A stretch of 64,000 nucleotides of DNA from Actinosynnema sp. ALI-1.44. Its GTDB lineage: Bacteria > Actinomycetota > Actinomycetes > Mycobacteriales > Pseudonocardiaceae. Position numbers and translations under genes: made by a program. Positions 8,427-17,357 of this stretch are shown piece after piece. The stretch spans positions 124,001 to 188,000 of the forward strand of contig NZ_MTQO01000038.1 in the NCBI RefSeq assembly GCF_001984155.1, read 5' to 3'. The notes beneath the pieces are model-generated. The model made no database searches, had not been told where the DNA came from, and saw only the letters and a program-made list of their open reading frames with translations. Every line of letters begins with the position of its first letter. Within the stretch, counting starts at the first letter, position 1.

Positions 8427-9222
8427 CGTCGTCGGCGTGCAGTTCGGTCAGGTGGTGCAGCAGTCGTTTGTGGTCGGCGGGTGAGATGGTGGTCCACGCC
8501 TCCCCGCCGCCGGACTCCTTGCGGACCTGCAGGTACCGGCCTGCCTCGGTGTCGAAGAAGCTGATCACGCGGGGTGTGCGGACGCGGCGGCCCCACTTGT
8601 CCCTGGCGGCGCCGCCGAACTGGCCCTGGCGCACCACGTCGCCGATCATCTCGCGCAACGCCTCCGCGTCGTGCTCGCGCAGGCCCCTGCGGCGCAGCGC
8701 GGCCTCGAACTCCTTCGGCGCGGCCGACTCCCGCGCGGCGACCTCGAAATCCTTGGTCGGCAACGTGACCGAGTGCCCAGGGCCGGCTTTCTCCTGCGGC
8801 AGAACGGACAGCACCTGCCTCGGCAGGCCGAGCCCGTCCGCGCCCCGGAACGTCAGCCGGTCGTCCTCCTGGACCGCGAGCACACCCGCGTCCCCTTCCG
8901 ATGCCGCGAAGACCCGCACGGAACGGCCGAGCCACAGCCTGCCGTCCAGTTCCCGGTGCGGCCGTGCCACCAGGCGCAGCAGCCCGGCCAGCCGGGGATC
9001 GGGGCTGACCCGGTCGGCGAATCCCTTGGCTTCGAGCGACTGCCACGCCCGCGTCACCAGTTCGGCCCGTTCGGCATTGGTCCGGCCCGGTGAGGGGACT
9101 TTCAGGATGAGGGGCATGTCGCCGAGGTCGAGGTGCTCCCACAGCACGTCGAACTCCAGCGGCGTCAGGGTGAACGGTTCACCCAGGCCGCCGCCAGCGT
9201 CAAGTCCGGTGAACATCGTCAT
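8419..9222 (-). CDS. ESX secretion-associated protein EspG family
   Basis: A 267-residue EspG-like protein. In mycobacteria EspG is the cytosolic chaperone that holds the tip of PE-PPE heterodimers before type VII export. Recognisable stretches are the N-terminal FTLTPLEFDVLWEHLDLGD, the central AASEGDAGVLAVQEDDRLTF and the C-terminal RVRTPRVISFFDTEAGRYL, KESGGGEAWTTISPADHKRL. The ATG of MTMFTGLD fits the family N-terminus; the longer open frame upstream has no similarity. It stands alone with no ESX core genes; the nearest possible clients are the WXG-like and TNT proteins 24 kb away. Recognition is by memory of the family, with moderate certainty. Confidence 0.75.
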   Translation of the reverse strand: MTMFTGLDAGGGLGEPFTLTPLEFDVLWEHLDLGDMPLILKVPSPGRTNAERAELVTRAWQSLEAKGFADRVSPDPRLAGLLRLVARPHRELDGRLWLGRSVRVFAASEGDAGVLAVQEDDRLTFRGADGLGLPRQVLSVLPQEKAGPGHSVTLPTKDFEVAARESAAPKEFEAALRRRGLREHDAEALREMIGDVVRQGQFGGAARDKWGRRVRTPRVISFFDTEAGRYLQVRKESGGGEAWTTISPADHKRLLHHLTELHADDVS

Positions 9223-9290
9223 GGACGATACGGCCCGCCGCCGACCACGAAAGAGGCACCTCCCAAGCTCGTGAGTGGTGGGTTCACGCG

Positions 9291-9806
9291 TCAGGCGACG
9301 GCGACCCAATGGAGTAGCCGGACCCCTTGCTGCACGCTCTCCCCGGTGAGCTCGAAGCCGCACTTCTCGGCCACCCGCCGGGACGCGGTGTTGTCCGCGT
9401 CGTGCTGGTAGCCGATCCTGTCGAGTTCCAGCGCACCGAATCCGAAGCGCACGGCCGCGGCCAGCGCCGTGCTGGCCACGCCCCGGCCGCGGTGCTCGGG
9501 GTGCGTCCAGCACGCCGCCTGCGGATCACCCTCGTCGAGCCCGCGCAGGTCGACCTCGCCGAGTAACGCCCCGGTGGTCGGCTCCGCCACGGCCCATGAG
9601 CACCGCGCGCCCCTGTCCCACTCACGCGCGCGCCGCTGGACGTAAGCACCCGCGTCGGCGAGGTCGGCGATCCGGTAGTCCGCGACCCAGCGCCGCATCT
9701 CGGCGTCCGCGAAGGCACCGAGGATGGCCGGCCGATCGTCGAGCAGGTCGTCCGCCCGCAACGCACGCAGGTAGAACCCGCCTGCGTTGATCTCGATGGG
9801 CTCCAT
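9291..9806 (-). CDS. GNAT family N-acetyltransferase
   Basis: A 171-residue RimJ/RimL-type acetyltransferase. It begins with IEINAGGFYLRALRADDL, has the acetyl-CoA loop in HPEHRGRGVASTALAAAV and the closing motif DADNTASRRVAEKCGFEL. Members acetylate ribosomal protein N-termini, antibiotics or small amines; the acceptor cannot be inferred. The ATG eight codons into the open frame was preferred since it starts at MEPIEI, the usual beginning of the fold. Confidence 0.88.
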   Translation of the reverse strand: MEPIEINAGGFYLRALRADDLLDDRPAILGAFADAEMRRWVADYRIADLADAGAYVQRRAREWDRGARCSWAVAEPTTGALLGEVDLRGLDEGDPQAACWTHPEHRGRGVASTALAAAVRFGFGALELDRIGYQHDADNTASRRVAEKCGFELTGESVQQGVRLLHWVAVA

Positions 9807-9969
9807 GGCAAGAACGTTAGCGTGCCGCATCGGCCGTCGTGGTCGGCAGAACTCCCCGCAGTGTCCGACTGGTCACGCAGAACCAAGTGGTCTGGACGAA
9901 AGGGTCGCCCGGCGTCGCGATTGGGCAACGAAAGAACGGATCGTCGGTTGTTCTCGATAGGTTCGCCAG

Positions 9970-12516
9970 GTGAGGCTGCCCTGGAGAAGTGCCCCGCGTG
10001 CGGCACTGAGCAGCCCTGTGACCGTCGTGGTGGGGGTCGTGACAGGGCTGGTCCTTGCGTTCGTTGCCGCGGCGACCGTGTTCTACGCGTCCGCTTCGGG
10101 ATCCGCCGCGACGCAGTACGCTGTCGACCACCGGTGCGCGGCGCAGAACGGGCTGCAGCTGACCATGTCGAAGAACGACATGCCCGCCGACGACGCCACC
10201 AACGCCGCTGTCCGGCAGATCGCGCAGAGCCACGGCGGTGACGCGCTGCGAACGCGGGTGTACACAGCGCGTGGGCCGGTCGACCCGGTGAACCTGGTCG
10301 CCAGGGACGGCGGCTTCGACAACGTCCAGGTGCTCAAGGGCGGCGATCGCGACGGTGTCTGGCTGCCGGACAACGTCGCCAACCAGTTCAAGCTGAATCC
10401 CGGTGACACCTTCACGATCGCGCGCAAACCGGTGCCCGTCGGCGCGGTGTACCGCAAACTCTCCGACCCGGTGCCGGAGTTCTGGTGCACCGACCGGGGG
10501 TACATGAACCCGCCGTTGCACGGAGGCTCCAACGACCCGCCGTGGCCGGTGCTCGTGTCGCAACCCCTGCTCGACCGGTTGATCGACGCCGGCGGGCTCG
10601 CGGTGATCGGCACCCATGTCGACGTGTTCACCAAGACCCTGCCGACGACCAAGACCGAGATGGACGCGTGGGCGGCCGCCACGGCGGCGATGCGGCCGCG
10701 ACTGGTCGACGCGCTGAAGGCGACACCGGTGGTCGACGACTACGCGGCGTTGAGCGCACGCACGGCGAGTCGCACGCAGGAAACCGTCAGCACAGCGGTG
10801 TTGCCGTTGACGTTGATCAGCGTCGTGGCCGGGCTGCTCGGTGTCGTGGGGCTTGCCGCGCAATGGGTGCAACGGCGTGGCGCCGAGGTCCGTCTGTTGT
10901 GGACACGCGGCGTCAGCTCCCCGGCCATCGGTGGCAAAGCTGTGCTGGAGATGGGCGGGCCGCTGCTCGCCGGTGCCGTGCTCGGTTGGGCGACGGCTTG
11001 GGTCACGAGCCCGATCCTGGCGCCCGCACCGCGATTGGACCCGTGGGCGCCGTGGCGCGCGGCGCTGCTCGCGGCCGCGACCTGGCTGGTTTCCCTGGCA
11101 GTGCTGGGAATCGTGACGTCGCTGCGCGTCCGGCGGGAGTTCACGGCGATCGAACGCGAACCGCGGTTCCAGTGGGCCCGCAGGATCCCGTGGGAGGTGC
11201 TCGCCGGGGCGGGCGCGGTGGTGGTCTGGCTGACCGGTGGCGATCACGCGGTGCGGGTGGACGCCAGTGACCTGGTTCCCGACGTCGGACTGTCCGCGTT
11301 GGCGTTCCCCGTGTTGGTGATGGTGTTCTTCGTCGGCGTCGTGGCGCGGCTGGCCGGATACCTGTCCAGGGCGAGTCACCGGCTGCGCGGCTGGCGCAAC
11401 CCGACAGTCCTCTGGGCGTTGCGGCGCACGGCCGCGCAACGGAAGGTCGCCGTGGCGCTGCTGGCCGTCGCCGGGCTCGCGATCGGCGTGATCGCCGCCG
11501 GTGTCGGTGTGTCAAGCACGGCACGGGAGTCGTTGGAGGACAAGAGCTGGACGCGGATCGGCAGCGACCACGCCATCCCGCTGGTCAGCAGTGCGGCCGA
11601 GTCCGAGGCGTTGCCCGAACAGGTGCGCGGCGAGGCGACGAAGATCGCCTTCACCCAGCTGTACGTCGAAGGCAACATCGGCGCCCGGATCATGCTGGTC
11701 GACCCGCAGACCTTCGCGGACGGCGCGCGGTGGCGTGACCGGTGGGCCGACAGGGACATCGCGGACCTGATGGCCGCGCTGCGCGCACCGCAGGCGGACG
11801 GCACCATCCCCGTGATCGTCGTCGGGCAGCACCCGCTGAACCAGTTCATCAGCCAGGGCGACTACCTCAAGAAGATGAAGACGGTCGCCACCGTGCCGAG
11901 CTTCCCCGCCATGGGCCAGTACGAGGGAATGCTGGTCACCTCGTGGCAGTCGCTGTCCCCCGGCCAGCGCCGCGGTTTCATCCAGCAGGTCCTCACCACA
12001 CGGGATCCCCGGCATACCGTGGACGTCCTGAGCGCGGCGGGCCAGCGAACCGGCCCGGTCGTCGACGCGAAGGGCGCGACCGAGGAACTGCCGTTCCTGG
12101 TCGTGGCCTGGATCTTCGCGTTCTTCGTCGTGCTGGGTTTCGCGCTCGCGGCCGTCGCGGTGGTCACGCTGCTCGTGTCCGTCGAGACGCGCAGGAGGTC
12201 CACGGCGGTCGCGCACGCGCTGCTGGCCCGAATGGGCTTGCGCGCCAGGGCTTTGCTGGCCACGCACCTGGTCGAGCTGGCGATCCTGGCAGGCACAGCG
12301 ACCGCGGTCGGTGTCTTCGGCGGCTGGTTCGTCCTCGAGCTGATCACCCGGAAACTCGACCCGTTCCCCATGCTCGCCCCGGTTCCGCAGCCCGCCAGCC
12401 TGCAGGGCGTCGGCCTGCTGACGTTGGGGGTGGCGATCACGGGTGTCGTGCTGGTCGCCGGATATGCCGTACGCGCGGCGAGACGCGCCAAAGTGAGGGA
12501 GCTGCTCCGTGCCTGA
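9970..12516 (+). CDS. ABC transporter permease, FtsX/MacB-like
   Basis: An 848-residue membrane protein: one N-terminal helix (VVVGVVTGLVLAFVAAATVFYA), a large extracytoplasmic domain to about residue 265, a central helix group at about 270-500 (including a CoA-pocket-free GVVGLAAQWVQRRGAEVRLL segment typical of FtsX permeases), a second extracytoplasmic part, and a C-terminal group (about 700-848) ending RRAKVRELLRA. The next two genes are ATPases in overlapping frames, so this is a complete exporter or mechanotransducer. Substrate unknown. GTG start. The 163 bases upstream, shared with the divergent GNAT gene, show no clear operator. Confidence 0.85.
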   Translation: MRLPWRSAPRAALSSPVTVVVGVVTGLVLAFVAAATVFYASASGSAATQYAVDHRCAAQNGLQLTMSKNDMPADDATNAAVRQIAQSHGGDALRTRVYTARGPVDPVNLVARDGGFDNVQVLKGGDRDGVWLPDNVANQFKLNPGDTFTIARKPVPVGAVYRKLSDPVPEFWCTDRGYMNPPLHGGSNDPPWPVLVSQPLLDRLIDAGGLAVIGTHVDVFTKTLPTTKTEMDAWAAATAAMRPRLVDALKATPVVDDYAALSARTASRTQETVSTAVLPLTLISVVAGLLGVVGLAAQWVQRRGAEVRLLWTRGVSSPAIGGKAVLEMGGPLLAGAVLGWATAWVTSPILAPAPRLDPWAPWRAALLAAATWLVSLAVLGIVTSLRVRREFTAIEREPRFQWARRIPWEVLAGAGAVVVWLTGGDHAVRVDASDLVPDVGLSALAFPVLVMVFFVGVVARLAGYLSRASHRLRGWRNPTVLWALRRTAAQRKVAVALLAVAGLAIGVIAAGVGVSSTARESLEDKSWTRIGSDHAIPLVSSAAESEALPEQVRGEATKIAFTQLYVEGNIGARIMLVDPQTFADGARWRDRWADRDIADLMAALRAPQADGTIPVIVVGQHPLNQFISQGDYLKKMKTVATVPSFPAMGQYEGMLVTSWQSLSPGQRRGFIQQVLTTRDPRHTVDVLSAAGQRTGPVVDAKGATEELPFLVVAWIFAFFVVLGFALAAVAVVTLLVSVETRRRSTAVAHALLARMGLRARALLATHLVELAILAGTATAVGVFGGWFVLELITRKLDPFPMLAPVPQPASLQGVGLLTLGVAITGVVLVAGYAVRAARRAKVRELLRA

Positions 12517-13159
12517 CCTGGTGTACTCCGTGCGCGATGTCGTGCACCGTTACCGGACGCCGTCCGGTGACGTCACCGCGGTACGGGAGGCGACGTTCGA
12601 CATCCCGGCTGACGGGCTGACCGTCCTGGCGGGGCCGTCCGGCTCGGGGAAGTCCACTTTGCTCAGACTGCTCGGCATCCTCGAACGGCCGACCAGCGGG
12701 GAACTGGCGTTGCACGGCAACGACACCGTGCGGCTGACCGAGCGGGCGCGCAGGGCGCTCAGGCGCAAGGTGCACCTGGTTTTCCAGAACCCGGTCGACA
12801 ACCTGTTCGGGTGCCTGGACGTCCGCGACAACCTGCGTGCGGCGGCCCAGCTGTCCGGTGCGGGCGAACCGGACATCGGGATGCTCGACCGGCTCGGCCT
12901 GCCCGGTACGGCGGACTGGGCGATCAGTGCGCTGTCGGGCGGGCAGCAGCAGCGCCTGGCGTTCCTGACCGCGTTGGCGGCCAACGCTTCCGTGGTGCTC
13001 GCCGACGAGCCGACGTCCCAACTGGACAGCAAGTCGGCCCGGCTGGTCATCGAGACGATGCTGGACCTGGTGGAACTGGGAGTCACCGTGGTGGCCGCGT
13101 CCCACGACGACGCCGTGCTGGACGTGGCCGCGCGGGTGTACGACCTGGGGGGAAGATGA
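12509..13159 (+). CDS. ABC transporter ATP-binding protein 1 (LolD/MacB type)
   Basis: A 216-residue ATPase with Walker A GPSGSGKST near residue 42, Q-loop VFQNPVDNLF, signature LSGGQQQR, Walker B VVLADEPTSQLD and H-loop AASHDD. It starts at GTG inside the end of the permease gene (eight-base overlap) and its stop overlaps the ATG of the second ATPase. All catalytic motifs are intact, so this is the fully active half of the pair. Confidence 0.92.
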   Translation: MPDLVYSVRDVVHRYRTPSGDVTAVREATFDIPADGLTVLAGPSGSGKSTLLRLLGILERPTSGELALHGNDTVRLTERARRALRRKVHLVFQNPVDNLFGCLDVRDNLRAAAQLSGAGEPDIGMLDRLGLPGTADWAISALSGGQQQRLAFLTALAANASVVLADEPTSQLDSKSARLVIETMLDLVELGVTVVAASHDDAVLDVAARVYDLGGR

Positions 13160-13797
13160 CCACGCTGCTCAGCGTTTCCGGCCTGTCACGCCGGTTCAGC
13201 ACCGACGTGCTCAAGGACGTCGGCCTTGAGCTGGCCCGGGGCGAACTGGTCACGCTCGTCGGCCGCTCGGGGTCGGGCAAGAGCGCGTTGCTCGCCCTGC
13301 TCGCCGGGTTCGACCAGCCCGACCGGGGATCGGTGCGGATCGCGGACCTGCCGACCGGTACACCACCGCCGTGGTCGACGATGGCGGTGCTGCCGCAGAG
13401 CTTCGGCCTGCTCGACGAGCTGACCTTGGAGGAGAACGTCGCCTCGCCGATGCTGTTCGGCGGCGGGGCGGTGGCCGACGCGATGGCCAGGGCCGGTGAT
13501 CTGCTCGCCCGGTTGGGGATCGGCGACCTCCGGCGCCGCTACCCCGGGGAGATCTCGATCGGCCAGCGCCAGCGGGTGGCCTTGGCGCGGGCCGTGGCGG
13601 GGCGGCCGAAGGTGTTGCTGGCGGACGAACCCACCGCGCACCTCGACCACGCCACGATCGACCTGGCGGTGCGGCTGCTGCTCGAGTTCGTCGGCGAAGG
13701 CAGCGCGTGCCTCGTCGCCACCCATGACCCGACGCTCACCGCGCGGGCACACCGCCGGTTGGAGCTGGTCGACGGGCGGATCTCGGAGGTTCAGTAA
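13156..13797 (+). CDS. ABC transporter ATP-binding protein 2, altered signature motif
   Basis: A 213-residue ATPase starting at an ATG that overlaps the previous stop (ATGA). It has Walker A GRSGSGKS, Walker B VLLADEPTAHLD and H-loop VATHDP, but the signature reads ISIGQRQR in place of LSGGQ, and the Q-loop region is VLPQSFGLLDE. With the first ATPase it probably forms a heterodimer having one canonical and one weaker site. The open frame extends upstream to 12811 but that part is a shadow of ATPase 1. Its last seven bases overlap the convergent DUF1707 gene. Confidence 0.9.
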   Translation: MTTLLSVSGLSRRFSTDVLKDVGLELARGELVTLVGRSGSGKSALLALLAGFDQPDRGSVRIADLPTGTPPPWSTMAVLPQSFGLLDELTLEENVASPMLFGGGAVADAMARAGDLLARLGIGDLRRRYPGEISIGQRQRVALARAVAGRPKVLLADEPTAHLDHATIDLAVRLLLEFVGEGSACLVATHDPTLTARAHRRLELVDGRISEVQ

Positions 13798-14291
13798 CGG
13801 CCGCGGTAGCGCCTGTGGTCGTGCTTCCACTGCTCACGGTGGCGGCGCTGGTTGCGTCGCTCCTCGTGCCAGTCCGCGCCCCAGATCCGGGCGCCCGCGA
13901 TCATCACGAAGACCGGCAGCAGGAAGACGAACGGCACCTTGGTCGCGAAGAACGCGATGACCGCCAGCACCCACACGACGGGGATCAGCGCGGCGTAGGT
14001 CTTGAGGGCGGTCCGTGACCCCGACCAGCGCTGTGGCGGCGCGGGAGCGGACATCGCCGGGACGGGCTGCGGCTGGGGCGGCACGACCGGCTGGGCGATG
14101 AAGGTGGGTTTCGGCGCGGGCAGGTCCTTGAACAGGTCGAGGAGATCTCCGCGGGTCTTGGAAGCCGCGACACGGGCGGTGCGCTCGCCGTACTCGTCGA
14201 TGTCGAGCCGCCCGGCACTCATGTGGTCACCCAACGCCCGCAGGGCTTCCTCCCGCTCGGCGTCTCCCACGCGAATCTCCGGATCGTTCAC
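13791..14291 (-). CDS. DUF1707 membrane protein (1)
   Basis: A 166-residue protein starting at GTG with the DUF1707 domain: IRVGDAEREEALRALGDHM, GRLDIDEYGERTARVAASKT, GDLLDLFKDLP. A Pro/Gln linker is followed by two hydrophobic helices (YAALIPVVWVLAVIAFFA, FVFLLPVFVMIAGARIW) and a very basic tail rich in His, Arg and Tyr. DUF1707 is a short helical domain widespread in actinobacteria; its role is unknown. A paralogue lies 107 bases upstream on the same strand. Confidence 0.85.
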   Translation of the reverse strand: MNDPEIRVGDAEREEALRALGDHMSAGRLDIDEYGERTARVAASKTRGDLLDLFKDLPAPKPTFIAQPVVPPQPQPVPAMSAPAPPQRWSGSRTALKTYAALIPVVWVLAVIAFFATKVPFVFLLPVFVMIAGARIWGADWHEERRNQRRHREQWKHDHRRYRGRY

Positions 14292-14398
14292 ACCCCAATC
14301 GTACGGCCGCGAAGCTGAGAGAACCCCTGACATGAGTCCTGTATCTTGCCCCGATCACCCCGAACTTCCGGTGAACCGCGGGCCAACCGGAATCCGCG

Positions 14399-14803
14399 TC
14401 ACGAGGCGATGGCCAGCACGACGACGATCAGGAACGCCGGGATCAGCGCCCACCACTCGCCGAGGATCGCGGTCACCGTGACGATCGCGACAACTGAGAA
14501 GATCACGAACCCGACGATGATGGCCTTGGCGTTGCCACCGCTCTTCTCCACGAGCGGCGCCGTCTGGGCGGGCACCGGGACAGCGGCGGGCTGGGGAGCC
14601 TGCCCGCGCATCGGGTTGGGTTCGGGCAGGTCCTCGAACAGAGCCGCCAGCTCGCCCCGGGTCTTCGCGGCCGCGGCGAAGGCGCAGCGCTGGTCGTACT
14701 CCTGGACGTCCAGGCGCCCTTCGCTCATGTGCTCGGCCAACGCCCGGACAGCTTCCTCTCGTTCCGAGGTGCCGATCCGGACGTTGCCGTCACTCTGTGC
14801 CAT
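14399..14803 (-). CDS. DUF1707 membrane protein (2)
   Basis: A 134-residue paralogue of the neighbouring DUF1707 gene: VRIGTSEREEAVRALAEHM, GRLDVQEYDQRCAFAAAAKT, GELAALFEDLPEP, a short linker, then two helices (AIIVGFVIFSVVAIVTVTAIL, WALIPAFLIVVVLAIA) ending directly at the membrane, without the basic tail of paralogue 1. It starts 18 bases beyond the stop of the carboxylase gene in the same direction, so it may belong to the carboxylase transcript. Confidence 0.85.
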   Translation of the reverse strand: MAQSDGNVRIGTSEREEAVRALAEHMSEGRLDVQEYDQRCAFAAAAKTRGELAALFEDLPEPNPMRGQAPQPAAVPVPAQTAPLVEKSGGNAKAIIVGFVIFSVVAIVTVTAILGEWWALIPAFLIVVVLAIAS

Positions 14804-14821
14804 GGGGCAATTGTAGGAACG

Positions 14822-16582
14822 TCAGTCCTTTATTTCACACAGGACGCTACCTTGTGTGACCGTTTCGCCACTGGTAACGGCGAGGCCCGTGACGGTCCCC
14901 GACTTGTGCGCGTTCACCGGGTTCTCCATCTTCATCGCCTCGAGGACGACGATCAGGTCACCGGCCTGGACCTGCTGGCCGTCCTCCACCGCGATCTTGA
15001 CGATGGTGCCCTGCATCGGCGCGGCCACCGCGTCGCCGGAGACGGCCGCGGCCCCCTTCCCGCCGCCGCGCTTGCGCGGTTTCGCCTTGGCGGCGCCACC
15101 GCCACCGCCACCGCCGACGGCGGAAACCGCCAGGTCACCGGGCAGGGAGACCTCCAGCCTGCGGCCACCGACCTCGACGACGACCGTCTGCCGCGGTTCC
15201 TCCTCGGTGATCTCACCCGGTGCGGTGAACGGTTCGATCTTGTTGTCGAACTCGGTCTCGATCCACCTCGTGTGCACGGTGAAGTCCTCGGCGAACGCCG
15301 GGTCACGCACGATCACGCGGTGGAACGGCAGCACGGTGGCCATGCCTTCGACCACGAGCTCGTCCAGCGCGCGGCGGGCGCGGCGCAGCGCCTCCTCGCG
15401 GTTCTCGCCGGACACGATCACCTTCGCGAGCAGCGAGTCGAACTGGCCGCCGATCACCGTGCCGGACTCGACGCCCGCGTCCACGCGGACACCGGGGCCG
15501 TCCGGGGCGACCCACCTGGTCACCGTGCCGGGCGCGGGCAGGAAGTTGCGGCCCGCGTCCTCGCCGTTGATCCGGAACTCGAACGAGTGCCCGCGCGGCT
15601 CGGGGTCCTCGGTGAAGCGCAGTTCCTCGCCGTCGGCGATCCGGAACTGCTCGCGGACCAGGTCGATGCCCGTGGTCTCCTCGCTGACCGGGTGCTCGAC
15701 CTGCAGCCGGGTGTTCACTTCGAGGAACGAGATCGTGCCGTCCTGGCCGACGAGGAACTCCACCGTGCCCGCGCCGGAGTACCCGGCCTCCTTGCAGATG
15801 TCACGGGCCGCGGTGTGGATGGTCTTGCGCTGCTCGTCGTTGAGGAACGGCGCGGGCGCCTCCTCCACCAGCTTCTGGTGGCGGCGCTGCAGCGAGCAGT
15901 CACGGGTGCCGACGACGACCACGTTGCCGTGCTGGTCGGCCAGGACCTGGGCCTCGACGTGCCGCGGCTTGTCCAGGTAGCGCTCGACGAAGCACTCGCC
16001 ACGGCCGAACGCGGTGACCGCCTCGCGGACCGCCGAGTCGAACAGCTCGGGGATCTCCTCCAGCGTGCGGGCCACTTTCAGGCCGCGCCCACCGCCGCCG
16101 AACGCGGCCTTGATGGCCACCGGCAGCCCGTTCTCCTTGGCGAACGCCACGACCTCGTCCGGCCCGCCGACCGGGTCCTTGGTACCCGGTACGAGCGGGG
16201 CGCCTGCCCGTGTGGCGATGTGCCGTGCGGTGACCTTGTCGCCGAGGTCCCTGATGGCCTGCGGGGACGGACCGATCCAGACCAGGCCCGCGTCCAGCAC
16301 GGCCTGCGCGAAGTCGGCGTTCTCGGACAGGAAGCCGTAGCCGGGGTGGACGGAGTCCGCGCCCGAGCGTTTGGCCACGTCGAGCACCTTCTCGAAGGAC
16401 AGGTACGAGTCACCCGGGGTGGCACCACCCAGCGCGAACGCCTCGTCGGCCAGCCGGACGAAAGGTGCGTCCCGGTCAGGATCCGCGTACACGGCCACAC
16501 TCGCCAGGCCAGCGTCCTTGCACGCCCGGATGACCCGGACGGCGATCTCGCCGCGGTTGGCGATGAGTACCTTGTGCAGCAC
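14822..16582 (-). CDS. acyl-CoA carboxylase alpha subunit (biotin carboxylase plus biotin carrier)
   Basis: A 586-residue AccA3-like subunit that carboxylates biotin with ATP and bicarbonate. Domains: biotin carboxylase N ([21 protein letters not shown]), ATP-grasp with [15 protein letters not shown] and [10 protein letters not shown], biotin carboxylase C (about 335-440), then a glycine-rich linker and a biotin carrier at the C-terminus with EAMKMENP, whose Lys is biotinylated. GTG start with GGAGGAGAG upstream; 72 more open codons before it are not protein-like. It should pair with the beta and epsilon subunits encoded 12 kb away and be biotinylated by the BirA found there. Confidence 0.95.
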   Translation of the reverse strand: MLHKVLIANRGEIAVRVIRACKDAGLASVAVYADPDRDAPFVRLADEAFALGGATPGDSYLSFEKVLDVAKRSGADSVHPGYGFLSENADFAQAVLDAGLVWIGPSPQAIRDLGDKVTARHIATRAGAPLVPGTKDPVGGPDEVVAFAKENGLPVAIKAAFGGGGRGLKVARTLEEIPELFDSAVREAVTAFGRGECFVERYLDKPRHVEAQVLADQHGNVVVVGTRDCSLQRRHQKLVEEAPAPFLNDEQRKTIHTAARDICKEAGYSGAGTVEFLVGQDGTISFLEVNTRLQVEHPVSEETTGIDLVREQFRIADGEELRFTEDPEPRGHSFEFRINGEDAGRNFLPAPGTVTRWVAPDGPGVRVDAGVESGTVIGGQFDSLLAKVIVSGENREEALRRARRALDELVVEGMATVLPFHRVIVRDPAFAEDFTVHTRWIETEFDNKIEPFTAPGEITEEEPRQTVVVEVGGRRLEVSLPGDLAVSAVGGGGGGGAAKAKPRKRGGGKGAAAVSGDAVAAPMQGTIVKIAVEDGQQVQAGDLIVVLEAMKMENPVNAHKSGTVTGLAVTSGETVTQGSVLCEIKD

Positions 16583-16689
16583 GCCCTCTCCTCCTTGTCC
16601 GAGAAACCCTGGAGCTTCGTGGCAGTTTACGGCGCGATCTCGTCGCTGAACTGCGAGCAAGGCCACGCTCGGACCCCTACCCTTGTGCC

Positions 16690-17352
16690 GTGGGGCATGG
16701 TCGGTCAGTGCTGCTAACGGTACTGCTTTCGTTACTCGTCGCAGCCGGAGCTGTGGGCACGTCTGCTTATCTGCGCACGCGCGCGGACCAGCCGACACCT
16801 GGGTCGACGACGACGTCGAATCCGTCGGCGCCCGCGATCTGCAGGCAGGAGCCCTGTCAGACGATCGCGGCGACCACGCTGGCGGATTCGAGGATCGAGC
16901 TCGTCGTGGACGCGAACGGCACGGGGGCGCGCCTGAAGATCGGGGCGGACCGCGTGGTGGAGTCCCGGCTGCCTGGCCGTCGTGCCGTGCTGGGGCCGAA
17001 GTCGCTGAGCTGCGTGGCGTCGGCGCTGTCGGCGTGCCTGATCAAGGGCAGCCTGGCCAACGGTGTGGACAGCGGCACGATCGGCGAGGTGATCGTCAGC
17101 CGCTCGGGCAAGTGGAGCACGACCTCGCCGATCTACTACACGACGACCGAGCACCAGTCGCTGGTGAACGTGACCGGTGACGGCGCGCCGGAGCTGGTGG
17201 CGGTCCAGCGCGGCAACTCCGGCTACTACCTGCAGGCCTTCTCGCTCGACGGCTCCGACCTCGGCTGCACGCCGACGGTGCCGAAGCTGGACCGGCTGCC
17301 GGGCTGGCCGGAGCCGAAGCCCGACCAGCACCAGCTCAAAACCTGCCCCTGA
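16690..17352 (+). CDS. membrane-anchored extracytoplasmic protein, unknown
   Basis: A 220-residue protein with an N-terminal signal anchor ([23 protein letters not shown]), a Pro/Thr linker and a beta-rich domain holding five or more cysteines ([30 protein letters not shown]). The repeated [14 protein letters not shown] stretch resembles FG-GAP/VCBS-like metal-binding turns, but this is one copy only. GTG start; an alternative GTG lies six codons inside. Divergent from the carboxylase gene. No function assigned. Confidence 0.7.
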   Translation: MGHGRSVLLTVLLSLLVAAGAVGTSAYLRTRADQPTPGSTTTSNPSAPAICRQEPCQTIAATTLADSRIELVVDANGTGARLKIGADRVVESRLPGRRAVLGPKSLSCVASALSACLIKGSLANGVDSGTIGEVIVSRSGKWSTTSPIYYTTTEHQSLVNVTGDGAPELVAVQRGNSGYYLQAFSLDGSDLGCTPTVPKLDRLPGWPEPKPDQHQLKTCP

Positions 17353-17357
17353 GCAAG

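Noticed and set aside
9807-9969. GCAAC-CGTC promoter before the ABC permease
   Set aside because: GGGCAAC is followed by CGTC after only 12 bases, outside the 16-17 base spacing of the other sites.
14729-16717. 662-codon plus-strand frame over the carboxylase gene
   Set aside because: Antisense shadow; composition follows the codon bias of the real gene.
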